Shown here: in pieces, positions 36,498-45,421 of the stretch
Position numbering within the stretch: the first letter of the stretch is position 1
Layout of the letters: every line of letters starts with the position of its first letter
Origin: Lentzea albida
Lineage (GTDB): Bacteria > Actinomycetota > Actinomycetes > Mycobacteriales > Pseudonocardiaceae
Assembly: GCF_900111005.1 (NCBI RefSeq)
Contig: NZ_FOFV01000003.1
Span: 372,001 to 436,000 of the forward strand
DNA length: 64,000 nt
Direction of reading: 5' to 3'
Notes under the pieces: model-generated
What the model was told of the DNA's origin: nothing
Database searches by the model: none
What the model saw: only the letters and a program-made list of their open reading frames with translations
Position numbers and translations under genes: made by a program

Positions 36498-36609
36498 CGA
36501 GATCTGAACCTGCCGAGTTCCCAAGCCGGACAAAACCGCCGATCGGCTGTACCGCGTTCCCTTTGCTGCCGATAGCCTTCCGATCTTGACTCCGTGAAAC
36601 GGAGGAGTG

Positions 36610-37509
36610 ATGCTCACGATTTACCCACCGCGCGAGGAGCTCGCCGACCTTCTCGTGACGGGTCCGTTCGCGGACGCGTTGCGGGTCGCGATCCAGGTGC
36701 GGGGACTGAGTCTCGAACGGTTGCAGCACCGCCTGAAGGTGCGGGGAGCGCCGATCAGCGTGACGGCGCTGAGCTACTGGCAGTCGGGTCGCCGCAGACC
36801 CGAGAGACCCGAGTCGCTGATGGCCCTCGCACAGCTGGAGAACGTGCTGGGACTGCCCGAGACCGCCCTGAGCCGCCTGCTGGGCCCGCCCAGGCCCCGG
36901 GGCCGTTCACGCAGGCGGGAGCAGCCCGCGCGGTCGGCGTGGGACGGTTCGGGGCTCGTGGTGACCGCCCAGCACGACCGGGTCGACGTCGCGCCCTGCG
37001 GCGGTGTGCGCGGCGTCCGCTCACGACAGGTCATGCAGGCGATCACCACCGGCGTGGACCGCTGGATCCTCTGCCAGGAAACGGGTTCCGCGCAGCCCGC
37101 CGTCACGGCCGTCCGTTCCTGCCGGGTCGGCCGGATAGCCAGGGAACGCACCAACGGCGTGCTCGTCGCGGAGATGGTGTTCGACGAGCCGATCTCCGCG
37201 GGCGACTCGATCGCGATCGAGTACGAATTGATCTATCCGCACCCGACGGCCGAGCACACGCATTTCCGGCGGTTCGCGGAGCGCGTCCACGACTACGTGC
37301 TGGAGATCAAATTCGAGGAACCGCCCGCGTCCTGCGAGCAATTCGCGTCCGGGTCGGCGGGAACGGAGACCTCCGGCGGCGCACGCCCCGTCCCCGTGGA
37401 CGAGGGCGGGTACGCGCACGCCGCCGCGCTCGACTTCGGTCCCGGCCTCTACGGGATGCGCTGGACCGTCGCCGCGAACGCCACGGGGTCGTCCACCCAG
37501 GGGAAGTGA
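36610..37509 (+). CDS. Unrecognised regulator-like protein with N-terminal helix-turn-helix
   Basis: 299 residues, not recognised. The N-terminal 80 residues have an XRE-like helical pattern ([20 protein letters not shown], then [20 protein letters not shown]), typical of a DNA-binding domain. A basic linker ([10 protein letters not shown]) leads to a mainly beta C-domain without obvious cofactor or catalytic residues ([35 protein letters not shown]). I infer a transcriptional regulator with a ligand- or signal-binding C-domain. The start is ATG 36610 with GGAGGA just before it; a GTG three bases earlier leaves too little space. Its 3' end overlaps the convergent hydrolase by 61 bp. It is divergent from protease 3, a possible target. 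Confidence 0.7.
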   Translation: MLTIYPPREELADLLVTGPFADALRVAIQVRGLSLERLQHRLKVRGAPISVTALSYWQSGRRRPERPESLMALAQLENVLGLPETALSRLLGPPRPRGRSRRREQPARSAWDGSGLVVTAQHDRVDVAPCGGVRGVRSRQVMQAITTGVDRWILCQETGSAQPAVTAVRSCRVGRIARERTNGVLVAEMVFDEPISAGDSIAIEYELIYPHPTAEHTHFRRFAERVHDYVLEIKFEEPPASCEQFASGSAGTETSGGARPVPVDEGGYAHAAALDFGPGLYGMRWTVAANATGSSTQGK

Positions 37510-38252
37510 CCGGCGCCGGGCTGCACGACCAGCGTCGCGCGCGGGAACAGCCCGGCGTACTCGCGCGCACGGCCCGGCGGCAACGACACGTCGTGCTCCC
37601 CGGCGACCAGGAGCGTGGGCACGTCGAACTCCTGGAGCTTCTCGCGCACGCGCGCCGGGTCGAACGCGCCGTCGGCGTAGAACTCCATGGCCGCCTTCTG
37701 GTTGCGCGGGTGGTCGTCGAGCGCCCGCGCCGCGTCGTCCCAGCGGCCGTGGAAGAACGGGCTGATCCGCGCGAACGCCTCGGGCGTCACCCTGCCCGCC
37801 CAGATCTCCTCGAACCCCCCGATCGCCTCGGCGTACCAAGGCTCACCACCACGCCGCAGCGCGACCTCGCGGCGGTCGTCGTCGGTGACGTCGATGCCGA
37901 CCACGCGCGGGCTCGGCGCGACGAGCACGAGCTCCTCGACGCGCTGGGGAAACCGCACGGCGTAAAGGATCGCGAGCGTGGCACCGGCCGAGTGACCGAG
38001 CAGCCGCATCCGCTCGAGACCGAGGTGCCGGCGCAGCGCCTCCACGTCGTGGACCTGGCGGTCCACCCGGTAGTACCCCGCCTCCTCCGACTCACCGGTA
38101 CCGCGCAGGTCCAGCCTGATCACGTCGTCCAGCGGCAGGCCGGCCAGGTAGGACGACGCCTGCATCGGGCCGCCGGGCAGGCAGATCACCGGGTCGTCGG
38201 CCTCACCGTGGTAGGCGAGGCCGAGCCCGTCCGAGTTCCTGAAAGTCCCCAT
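37449..38252 (-). CDS. Alpha/beta hydrolase (proline iminopeptidase/epoxide hydrolase-like)
   Basis: 267 residues with the alpha/beta hydrolase core: LPGGPMQASSYL oxyanion loop, RLDLRGTGESEE, nucleophile elbow GHSAGAT, AGEHDVSLPPGR (acid) and [10 protein letters not shown] (His). It could hydrolyse esters, thioesters or amides; family comparison alone does not decide. It starts 13 bp after the stop of the acyl-CoA dehydrogenase gene, so it is probably the last gene of the tetR-atu-type operon and may act on one of its acyl intermediates. It overlaps the convergent regulator gene by 61 bp. Confidence 0.85.
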   Translation of the reverse strand: MGTFRNSDGLGLAYHGEADDPVICLPGGPMQASSYLAGLPLDDVIRLDLRGTGESEEAGYYRVDRQVHDVEALRRHLGLERMRLLGHSAGATLAILYAVRFPQRVEELVLVAPSPRVVGIDVTDDDRREVALRRGGEPWYAEAIGGFEEIWAGRVTPEAFARISPFFHGRWDDAARALDDHPRNQKAAMEFYADGAFDPARVREKLQEFDVPTLLVAGEHDVSLPPGRAREYAGLFPRATLVVQPGAGHFPWVDDPVAFAATVQRIP

Positions 38253-38265
38253 GCCCCGCAGTGTG

Positions 38266-39405
38266 TCAGTACGAGCGCGGCAGCTTGAGCGAGTTCTGGG
38301 CGACGAAGTTGAGCACCATCTCCCGCGAGACCGGCGCGATGCGGGACAGCCGGGACGACGCGAGCATCGACGCGAGCCCGAACTCGCGGCTCAACCCGTT
38401 GCCGCCGTGGATCTGGATCGCCTGGTCGACCGCGGCCGCGATGGCCTCACCCGCGGCGTACTTGGCCATGTTCGCGGCCTCGCCCGCCTCCCTGTCACGA
38501 CCGGAGTCGTAGAGCGCGGCGGCCTTCTGCGTCATCAGCCGGGCGAGCTCGACCTCGACGTGGACCTTCGCCAGCGGGTGCGCGAGCCCCTGGTGGGCGC
38601 CGATCGGGGTGTCCCAGACCTTCCGCTCCTGCGCGTACTTCACCGCCTTGGCGATGGCGAGCCGCGCGGACCCGGTCCCCATGCTCGCGCCCATGATCCG
38701 TTCGGGGTTGAGCCCGGCGAAGACCTGCTGCAGCCCCTGGTCCGGCGAGCCGACGACCGCGTCGGACGGCAGCCGCACGTCGTCGAAGAACAGCGTGAAC
38801 TGCTTCTCCGGCATGAACAGGTCCATCTCGATCTCCTGCCAGGTGAAGCCCTCGGCGTCCGTCGGCACGACGACGAGCACCGGCCCGGTCTCCAGGATCG
38901 ACACCACGAGCACCGCGTCGACCTCGTCGACACCGGAGATGTAGGTCTTGCCGCCGTTGAGCACCCACTCGTCGCCGTCGCGGCGGACGTTCGTCCTGAG
39001 CCTGTGCGAGTTCGACCCGGCGTCCGGCTCGGTGATCGCGAACGCCATCTTCAGCGTGCCGTCCGCGAAACCGGGCAGCCACTTCGACTTCTGCTCGTCC
39101 GTGCCGAACCGCGCGATCACCGTGGCGCAGATCGCGGGCGAGACGACCATGAGCAGCAACGGACACCCGGCCGCCGCCAGCTCCTCGCACACCGCCGCGA
39201 GGTCACCGATGCCGCCGCCACCGCCGCCGTACTCCTCCGGCACGGCCACGCCGAGGTAGCCGAGCTTGCCGGCCTCCTCCCACAATTCGGTGGTCTTCTC
39301 CCCCGCGCGTGCCTTGGCGGTGAAGTAGTCCTGGCCGTACTTCGCGCCGAACTCGGCGACGGCCCTGCGCAGCGCGATCCGCTCTTCGGACTCGACGAAG
39401 CTCAC
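38266..39405 (-). CDS. Acyl-CoA dehydrogenase (operon gene 8)
   Basis: 379 residues of the FAD-dependent acyl-CoA dehydrogenase family: the N-domain with GYLGVAVPEEYGG, the FAD/substrate strand MAFAITEPDAGSN, the central sheet SDGxxx-like region, and the C-terminal helical domain with QIHGGNGLSREF. It inserts a double bond alpha-beta in an acyl-CoA. Unlike the second dehydrogenase of this operon it has the QIHGGNG form and a RxSRIAPVS end. It starts at ATG 39405, which overlaps the biotin carboxylase stop by four bases. Substrate probably branched; the exact chain cannot be assigned. Confidence 0.9.
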   Translation of the reverse strand: MSFVESEERIALRRAVAEFGAKYGQDYFTAKARAGEKTTELWEEAGKLGYLGVAVPEEYGGGGGGIGDLAAVCEELAAAGCPLLLMVVSPAICATVIARFGTDEQKSKWLPGFADGTLKMAFAITEPDAGSNSHRLRTNVRRDGDEWVLNGGKTYISGVDEVDAVLVVSILETGPVLVVVPTDAEGFTWQEIEMDLFMPEKQFTLFFDDVRLPSDAVVGSPDQGLQQVFAGLNPERIMGASMGTGSARLAIAKAVKYAQERKVWDTPIGAHQGLAHPLAKVHVEVELARLMTQKAAALYDSGRDREAGEAANMAKYAAGEAIAAAVDQAIQIHGGNGLSREFGLASMLASSRLSRIAPVSREMVLNFVAQNSLKLPRSY

Positions 39406-41234
39406 GATTCCTCCACCACTGCCAGGACGTCGCCGGCGTTGACCTGCTGTGCTTGCTCGACCAGGAGTTCGATGACGGTGCCCGCGTTCGTCGCGAGCAC
39501 CCGGTGTTCCATCTTCATCGCCTCCAGCACCAGGAGCTCGGCCCCGGCCTCGACCTGGTCACCCTGCTGGACCGACACCCTGACCACGGTCCCGGGCATC
39601 GGCGCGACGGTGGCGCCCGGCGCGAGCTTCGTCTCCGGTTCGGGGAAGCGCGGCACGACCTTCAGCGACACCGATCCCCGCGGCGAGTCGACCTCGACGA
39701 CATCGCCGTACCTGCTGACGTGGAACGGAACCCGCACACCGTCCAGGTCGAGCACCACCGTGTCCGCGGTGGCCTCCCGCGGGTCGTACTCGACCTCGAC
39801 CAGCTCGTCGCCGTGCAGGAACTTCGCCTTCGGCTGCTGCGACCGCACGTTGCGCCACCCCAGCGGCAACGTCCCGATCCTGCGCGTGGCGGCGGAGGCC
39901 AGTGCGGCCGCGCGCGCAAACGGTTGCGGGTCAACGGTTCTCGTGAAGTCGTGCTCGGTGAGGAACCCGGTGTGCGTTTCCCCGTCGAGGAAGGCCTCGT
40001 TCCCGAGGATGTCCACGAGCAACTGGCGGTTGGTGATCAGCCCGTGGATCCGCGCGCTCTCCAACGCGGTCGCGAGCTTGCGCGCCGCCGCACGACGGGT
40101 CGGCGCGTACGCGATCACCTTGGCCAGCATGGGGTCGTAGTGCACCGAGACCACGGACCCGTCCTCGACACCGCTGTCCAGCCGGACGTCCCCGGGCACC
40201 TCGAACCGGTGCAGCGTGCCGCTCGCCGGACGCCAGTCGTTCGCCGGGTCCTCCGCGTAGAGCCGCACCTCGATCGCGTGCCCGCGCGGTTCCGGCACGT
40301 CAGCGGGAAGCCGCGCGCCCTCGGCGATCCGCAGCTGCCACTCGACCAGGTCCACGCCGTACACCAGTTCGGTCACCGGGTGTTCGACCTGCAGGCGCGT
40401 GTTGACCTCCAGGAAGTGGAAGTCCTCGCCCTTCAGCATGAACTCGACGGTGCCCGCGCCGACGTACCCGATCGACTCCGCGGCCGCCGTCGCCGCGGCG
40501 AACAGGCGGGTGCGCACCTCGTCGCCCACCGCCGGGCTGGGCGACTCCTCGACGATCTTCTGGTGCCGCCGCTGGATCGAGCACTCGCGTTCGCCGAGCG
40601 CCCACACCGTGCCGTGCGCGTCGGCGAGGACCTGCACCTCGACGTGCCGCGCCTGCTCCAGCAACGGCTCGCAGAACACCGTCGGATCACCGAACGCCGA
40701 CTCGGCCTCGCGCCGCGCACTCGCCAGCGCGTCCGCGAACTCGCCCTTCTCCCGCACGATCCGCATGCCGCGCCCGCCACCGCCGGCCGACGCCTTGATG
40801 AGCACCGGGAACTCGGTCACGGTCTCCGGGTCGAGCTCCGGCAGCGTCGGCACGCCCGCCGCTGCCATCCGCTTCTTCGCGGCGACCTTCGACCCCATCG
40901 CCTCGATCGAGTCGGGCTCCGGCCCGACCCACGTCAGTCCGGCGGCCTGCACCTTCCGCGCGAACTCGGCGTTCTCGGAGAGGAACCCGTAACCGGGGTG
41001 GACGGCGTCCGCACCCGCGCGAACAGCCGCCTCCACGAGCAGGTCGGCCCGCAGGTAGGTCTCGGACGGCGACGCACCGGGCAACCGGACCGCGAAGTCC
41101 GCCTCCCGCACGTGCGGCGAGCCGGCGTCGGGATCGGAGAACACCGCCACCGTGCGGATCCCGTTCGCCCGGCAGGTGCGGATGATCCGGCGGGCGATCT
41201 CGCCGCGGTTGGCGATCAGCAACGACTTGATCAT
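39402..41234 (-). CDS. Acyl-CoA carboxylase alpha subunit (biotin carboxylase + BCCP)
   Basis: 610 residues. The biotin carboxylase part (1-450) shows LLIANRGEIARRI, the ATP-grasp loop KASAGGGGRGM, EVQVLAD and the catalytic stretch FLEVNTRLQVEHPVTE. The C-terminal biotin carrier domain ends with VLEAMKMEH, with biotinylated Lys at about 574. It carboxylates biotin using bicarbonate and ATP and gives the carboxyl to the beta subunit encoded upstream. It fits the MCC/GCC/PCC alpha class of actinobacteria. Start is ATG 41234 (MIKSLLIANRG); a GTG nine bases earlier overlaps the upstream stop by four bases and is possible. It belongs to the coupled operon. Confidence 0.93.
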   Translation of the reverse strand: MIKSLLIANRGEIARRIIRTCRANGIRTVAVFSDPDAGSPHVREADFAVRLPGASPSETYLRADLLVEAAVRAGADAVHPGYGFLSENAEFARKVQAAGLTWVGPEPDSIEAMGSKVAAKKRMAAAGVPTLPELDPETVTEFPVLIKASAGGGGRGMRIVREKGEFADALASARREAESAFGDPTVFCEPLLEQARHVEVQVLADAHGTVWALGERECSIQRRHQKIVEESPSPAVGDEVRTRLFAAATAAAESIGYVGAGTVEFMLKGEDFHFLEVNTRLQVEHPVTELVYGVDLVEWQLRIAEGARLPADVPEPRGHAIEVRLYAEDPANDWRPASGTLHRFEVPGDVRLDSGVEDGSVVSVHYDPMLAKVIAYAPTRRAAARKLATALESARIHGLITNRQLLVDILGNEAFLDGETHTGFLTEHDFTRTVDPQPFARAAALASAATRRIGTLPLGWRNVRSQQPKAKFLHGDELVEVEYDPREATADTVVLDLDGVRVPFHVSRYGDVVEVDSPRGSVSLKVVPRFPEPETKLAPGATVAPMPGTVVRVSVQQGDQVEAGAELLVLEAMKMEHRVLATNAGTVIELLVEQAQQVNAGDVLAVVEES

Positions 41235-41239
41235 GGCGC

Positions 41240-42790
41240 TCACATCCGGAAGACGCCGAAGCCGTCGGCGCCCTTGATCGGTCCGCTGTGGACAGCGGAG
41301 AGGCAGAGGGCGAGCACGGTCCTGGTGTCGCGCGGGTCGATCACACCGTCGTCGTAGAGCTTCCCGGACAGGAACGGCGCGAGCGACTGCTCCTCGATCT
41401 GCGCCTCCACCATCTTGCGCATGGCGGCGTCGTGCTCCTCGTTGTACTCCTGCCCCTTCGCCGCGGCCGCCTGCCGCCCGACGATCGACAGCACGCCCGC
41501 CAGCTGCGCGGGCCCCATCACGGCCGACTTGGCGTTGGGCCAGGTGAACAGGAACCGCGGGTCGTACGCCCTGCCGCACATGCCGTAGTTGCCGGCGCCG
41601 TACGACGCGCCCATCGTGATCGTCAGGTGCGGCACCCGGCTGTTCGAGACGGCGTTGATCATCATCGAGCCGTGCTTGACGATGCCGCCCTGCTCGTACT
41701 GCGCGCCGACCATGTACCCGGTCGTGTTCTGCAGGAACACCAGTGGCGTGTCGCTCTGGTTGGCGAGCTGGATGAACTGCGTGGCCTTCTGCGACTCCTC
41801 GCTGAACAACACCCCGCGCGCGTTGGCGAGGACGCCCACCGGGTAGCCGTGGATCCGCGCCCACCCGGTGACGAGGCTGTTGCCGTACAACGGCTTGAAC
41901 TCGTCGAACCTCGACCCGTCCACGAGCCGCGCGATGACGTCCCGCGGGTCGAACGGCACCCGCTGGTCCTCGGACACGATGTCGAGGATGCTCTCCGCGT
42001 CGAACAGCGGTTCCTCGACCGGAGCCGGTTCCGGCCCGAGCTTGCGCCAGTTCAGCCGCGCGACCACCCGCCGCGCCAGCCGGATCGCGTCCGTCTCGTC
42101 CTCGGCCACGAAGTCCGCGAGCCCGGACGTGGCGCCGTGCATGGTCGCGCCGCCCAGCGACTCGTCGTCCGCGTCCTCACCGGTCGCCATCTTGACGAGC
42201 GGCGGCCCGCCCAGGAACACCTTCGAGCGGTCCTTGATCATGATCACGTAGTCGGACATGCCCGGCACGTACGCGCCACCGGCCGTCGCGTTGCCGAACA
42301 CCGCCGTCACCGTGGGGATCCCGGCCGCCGACAACCGCGTCAGGTCGCGGAACGCCCGCCCGCCGGGGATGAAGATCTCGCTCTGCGTCGGCAGGTCCGC
42401 GCCGCCCGACTCGACCAGGCTGACCAGCGGCAGCCGGTTCTGCAACGCGATGTCGTTGGCCCGCAGCGACTTGCGCAGCGTGTACGGGTTCGACGACCCG
42501 CCGCGCACCGTCGGGTCGTTCGCGACGATCACGCACTCGACGCCCTCGACGCGCCCGATGCCCGTGACGACCGACGCCCCCACCGGGAAGTCCGTGCCCC
42601 AGGCCGCGAGCGGGGACAGCTCCAGGAACGGGCTGTCCTCGTCGACCAGCAGCTCCACCCGCTCGCGGGCGAGGAGCTTGCCGCGCCTGTGGTGCCGCTC
42701 GACGTACTTCGGCCCGCCTCCGGCGAGAGCCTTGGCGTGCTCGGCGTCCAGTCCCGCGATCTTCGCGAGCAGCGCCTCCCTGTTGCCCAT
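41240..42790 (-). CDS. Acyl-CoA carboxylase beta subunit (carboxyltransferase)
   Basis: 516 residues of a biotin-dependent carboxyltransferase. The N-lobe has SGGADLPTQSEIF, GNATAGGAYVPGMSDY and FLGGPPLVKMATGE; the C-lobe has NTTGYMVGAQYEQGG, GASYGAGNYGMCGRAYDP and RFLFTWPNAKSAVMG. This is the MCC/GCC-like pattern rather than PccB, but between the first two motifs it lacks the DHFGRIFYNQ block known in MCC and GCC and has GGRAFRDLTRLSAAGI instead. So its branched-acyl substrate may be different. With the alpha subunit it forms a carboxylase. It starts one base before the stop of the dehydrogenase. Confidence 0.92.
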   Translation of the reverse strand: MGNREALLAKIAGLDAEHAKALAGGGPKYVERHHRRGKLLARERVELLVDEDSPFLELSPLAAWGTDFPVGASVVTGIGRVEGVECVIVANDPTVRGGSSNPYTLRKSLRANDIALQNRLPLVSLVESGGADLPTQSEIFIPGGRAFRDLTRLSAAGIPTVTAVFGNATAGGAYVPGMSDYVIMIKDRSKVFLGGPPLVKMATGEDADDESLGGATMHGATSGLADFVAEDETDAIRLARRVVARLNWRKLGPEPAPVEEPLFDAESILDIVSEDQRVPFDPRDVIARLVDGSRFDEFKPLYGNSLVTGWARIHGYPVGVLANARGVLFSEESQKATQFIQLANQSDTPLVFLQNTTGYMVGAQYEQGGIVKHGSMMINAVSNSRVPHLTITMGASYGAGNYGMCGRAYDPRFLFTWPNAKSAVMGPAQLAGVLSIVGRQAAAAKGQEYNEEHDAAMRKMVEAQIEEQSLAPFLSGKLYDDGVIDPRDTRTVLALCLSAVHSGPIKGADGFGVFRM

Positions 42791-43902
42791 CAGGCGAACC
42801 CCAATCGTCGTGCCGCGAGCTCGGTCATCACTTCACTCGCCCCGCCCCCGATGCCGAGGATGCGGGCGTCCCGGTAGTGACGCTCCACTTCGGACTCCCG
42901 CATGTACCCCATGCCGCCGTGCAGCTGCACCGCCTCGTCGACCACCTCGGCGCACGTCTGCACGGCCGCGTTCTTGGCGAAGCACACCTCGGTGACGCAG
43001 TCGTCGCCCCGGTCGATCCGCGCGGCGACCTCCCGCGCGTACGTCCGCGCCAGGTCGATCTTCTGCGCCATCGCGGTGAGCTTGTGCCTGACCACCTGCC
43101 GGGTGATCAGCGGCCTGCCGAACGTCGCGCGGCCGCGCACCCACTCGACGGTGAGGTCCAGCGCCCGTTGCGCCGTCGCGTAGGCCTCGACCGCCATCGT
43201 GATCCGCTCGACCTGGAACTGCCGCATGATCTGCACGAAGCCCTGGTTCTCCTCACCGACCAGGTTCGCGACCGGCACGCGCACGTCGTCGAAGTGCAGC
43301 TCGGCGGTGTCGCTGCAGTGCCAGCCCATCTTGTCGAGCCTGCGCCGGGTGAACCCGTCCTCGACCACCAGCAGCGAGATGCCCTGGTAGCCCTCGCCCC
43401 CGGTGCGCACCGCGGTCGTGACGAAGTCGGCCCGGCACCCCGAGGTGATGAACGTCTTCTCGCCGCTGACGACGTAGTGGTCGCCGTCCCGCACGGCCTT
43501 CGTCCTGATCGCCGCGACGTCGGAGCCGGCGCCGGGTTCGGTGACGGCGAGGCTGCCGATCTTCTCGCCGCGGATCGCGGGCTTCGCGAACCTCTCGATC
43601 AGGTCCTGGTTCCCGCTCTGCCAGATGTGCGGGATCGCGATGCCGTGCGTGAACAGCGCCGCGACCAGCCCGGACGACCCGCCGTTCTGGATGATCTCCT
43701 CGGTCAGCGCCACCGTGTCCAGCAGGTCGCCCTGCTCGAACCCGATGCCGAGCAGGTCGATCGCCGCGGCCTTCTCGTGCAGTTCACGCGGCACCTCGCC
43801 GTCGCGTTCCCACTGCCCGAGGTGCGGCGCGATCTCCTTGCGCGTGAAGTCGCGGACGAGCTGCCGCAACTCCTTGCGCTCGTACAGGTCCTTCGTGATC
43901 AC
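42790..43902 (-). CDS. Acyl-CoA dehydrogenase (operon gene 5)
   Basis: 370 residues of the ACAD fold: N-terminal all-alpha domain (LYERKELRQLVRDF), FAD strand SLAVTEPGAGSDVA with GEKTFITSG, beta domain WHCSDTAELHFDDVRVP, and the C-terminal helices with QLHGGMGYMRESEVERHYRDAR. This set of motifs is like citronellyl- and isovaleryl-type dehydrogenases. The operon therefore holds two different dehydrogenases, one before and one after the carboxylase. It begins at GTG 43902, which shares four bases with the upstream stop (GTGA), with GAGGAG just before. Its position next to AtuA points to a branched or terpenoid acyl-CoA. Confidence 0.9.
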   Translation of the reverse strand: MITKDLYERKELRQLVRDFTRKEIAPHLGQWERDGEVPRELHEKAAAIDLLGIGFEQGDLLDTVALTEEIIQNGGSSGLVAALFTHGIAIPHIWQSGNQDLIERFAKPAIRGEKIGSLAVTEPGAGSDVAAIRTKAVRDGDHYVVSGEKTFITSGCRADFVTTAVRTGGEGYQGISLLVVEDGFTRRRLDKMGWHCSDTAELHFDDVRVPVANLVGEENQGFVQIMRQFQVERITMAVEAYATAQRALDLTVEWVRGRATFGRPLITRQVVRHKLTAMAQKIDLARTYAREVAARIDRGDDCVTEVCFAKNAAVQTCAEVVDEAVQLHGGMGYMRESEVERHYRDARILGIGGGASEVMTELAARRLGFA

Positions 43903-44219
43903 AGGAGCTCCTCGGGGATCTCGACAACCCTGCCGCGCAACCACTCGCCGAGTGCCTTGGCCTGCGGGTCGAACCGCGTGCTGCTCGCCACCCCGTCGCC
44001 GAGCAGGCCGTGCAGCACGAAGTTGAGCGCCCGGAGGTTCGGCAGCTCGTACCGGCTCACGTCCTGCGCTTCCGGCAGCAGCTCGCGAAGCTTCTCCACC
44101 GTGAGGAACCCGTTGAGCCACTCGTAGGCCTCGTCCGAACGCACCCACACGCCGAGGTTCGCGTCGCCGCCCTTGTCCCCGCTGCGCGCACCCGCGATCG
44201 TTCCCAGCGGCCGCTTCAC
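43899..44219 (-). CDS. AtuA C-terminal-domain-like protein (split AtuA)
   Basis: 106 residues with the pattern of the C-terminal domain of AtuA: GTIAGARSGDKGGDANLGVW and LPNLRALNFVLHGLLGDGV, followed by FDPQAKALGEWLRGRVVE. In Pseudomonas the AtuA protein carries DUF1446 and this small domain in one chain; here it is a separate gene in a four-base overlap (ATGA) with the DUF1446 gene. AtuA is needed for growth on citronellol and geraniol, but its reaction is not known. The split does not disrupt either frame, so both halves are probably made in equal amounts and assemble. Confidence 0.82.
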   Translation of the reverse strand: MKRPLGTIAGARSGDKGGDANLGVWVRSDEAYEWLNGFLTVEKLRELLPEAQDVSRYELPNLRALNFVLHGLLGDGVASSTRFDPQAKALGEWLRGRVVEIPEELL

Positions 44220-45421
44220 AGCATCACCGCCTTGGCGCTGACCTCGTCACGGCCCACATAAGCCGCCTTGTAGACCCCGAACGGCGTCCCGTCGCCCGGC
44301 GGCGCCGTCACATGGAACCCCGGATAACTCGCCAGCGCCAGCTCGATGGCGGCCCGGCTGAACCCCTTGGCCCGCTTGGGATCCGTCGTCTTGATGGTCA
44401 CGTGCAGCAACGCGCTGGCCTGTTCCTCGGTCGCCGCGTCGGCCTGGTCGGTCCGCGCCAGCGTCCAGGTCAGCCCCTCGTCACCGATTGCGTTCTCCAG
44501 CTGCCTCCGCACGAGCGCGGCCTTGGCCTCGACGTCGAGTCCGGTGAGGACGAACGACGTGGAGTTCCTGAACCCGCCCAGCGTGTTCAGGCACACCTTC
44601 AGCGTGTCCGGCGGCGGAGAGCCCTTCACCCCGCTGATCCGCACGCCCCGCGGGTCCTCGTCCAGCCGGATCGTGTCGAAGTGCGTCGTGACGTCCGGCC
44701 CCAGGTACTCCGGCGCCCCGATCTCGTAGAGCAGCTGCGCCGTGACGGTGTCGACGGTGACCGCCCCACCCGTGCCGTCGTGCTTGGTGATCAGCGACGA
44801 CCCGTCCTCACCGATCTCGGCGATCGGGAACCCGGGCCGCGTCACGTCGATCTCGGTGAAGAACGAGTAGTTGCCGCCCGTGGCCTGCGTCCCGCACTCC
44901 AGCACGTGCCCGGCGACGGTGGCACCGGCCAGCCGGTCCCAGTCGTCGCGCGCCCACCCGAAGTGCGCCGCGGCGGGCCCGACCACGAGGCTCGCGTCCG
45001 TCACCCGCCCGGTGACCACGACCTGCGCGCCCTGCTTCAGGCAGTCCGCGATCTCCCACGCGCCCAGGTAGGCGTTGGCGGTCAACGCTTCCGGGAACCG
45101 CGCCTTGAGATCGTCACCGGTGACGTACCCGACCTTGGCGTCGAGCTTGCGCGCCAGCCCCTCGGGGTTGAGCCCGCCGGCGTTGACCACGATCTTGACG
45201 CCCCGGTCCAGCGCCAGAGCGAGGCAGTCCTCCATCTGCCGCAGGAACGTCTTCGCGTACCCCAGCGACGAGTCCTTCATCCGGTCGCGCCCGAGGATCA
45301 GCATGGTCAGCTCGGCCAGGTAGTCGCCGGTCAGGACGTCGAGGTGCCCGCCCTCCAGCTGCTCGCGCATCGCGGACAGCCGGTCGCCGTAGAAACCGGA
45401 CGCGTTGCCGATCCTGATCAC
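44216..45421 (-). CDS. Acyclic terpene utilization AtuA-like protein (DUF1446 domain)
   Basis: 401 residues. The start is GTG 45421 (MIRIGNASGFYGDRLSAM), where the family begins; the open frame upstream is an artefact of the neighbouring gene. Landmarks are LTGDYLAELTMLILGR, VNAGGLNPEGLA, GRVTDASLVVGPAAAHFGW, HDGTGGAVTVDTVTAQLLYE and VKGSPPPDTLKV. DUF1446/AtuA proteins occur in acyclic terpenoid catabolism, in association with geranyl-CoA carboxylase, with no proven reaction. It has GTGA overlap with the upstream gene and ATGA with the downstream C-domain gene. The pathway gene set around it (carboxylase, two dehydrogenases) is the usual AtuA neighbourhood. Confidence 0.9.
   Translation of the reverse strand: MIRIGNASGFYGDRLSAMREQLEGGHLDVLTGDYLAELTMLILGRDRMKDSSLGYAKTFLRQMEDCLALALDRGVKIVVNAGGLNPEGLARKLDAKVGYVTGDDLKARFPEALTANAYLGAWEIADCLKQGAQVVVTGRVTDASLVVGPAAAHFGWARDDWDRLAGATVAGHVLECGTQATGGNYSFFTEIDVTRPGFPIAEIGEDGSSLITKHDGTGGAVTVDTVTAQLLYEIGAPEYLGPDVTTHFDTIRLDEDPRGVRISGVKGSPPPDTLKVCLNTLGGFRNSTSFVLTGLDVEAKAALVRRQLENAIGDEGLTWTLARTDQADAATEEQASALLHVTIKTTDPKRAKGFSRAAIELALASYPGFHVTAPPGDGTPFGVYKAAYVGRDEVSAKAVML

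Noticed and set aside
36594..38288. A 564-codon plus-strand open frame overlapping the HTH gene and the hydrolase
   Set aside because: It overlaps real genes on both strands, is very Arg-rich and has no homology that I can recognise.
39402..42790. Leucine degradation (3-methylcrotonyl-CoA carboxylase) as the sole reading of the carboxylase genes
   Set aside because: No methylglutaconyl-CoA hydratase or HMG-CoA lyase is present, and AtuA genes are in the same operon. The reading stays possible but is not favoured.
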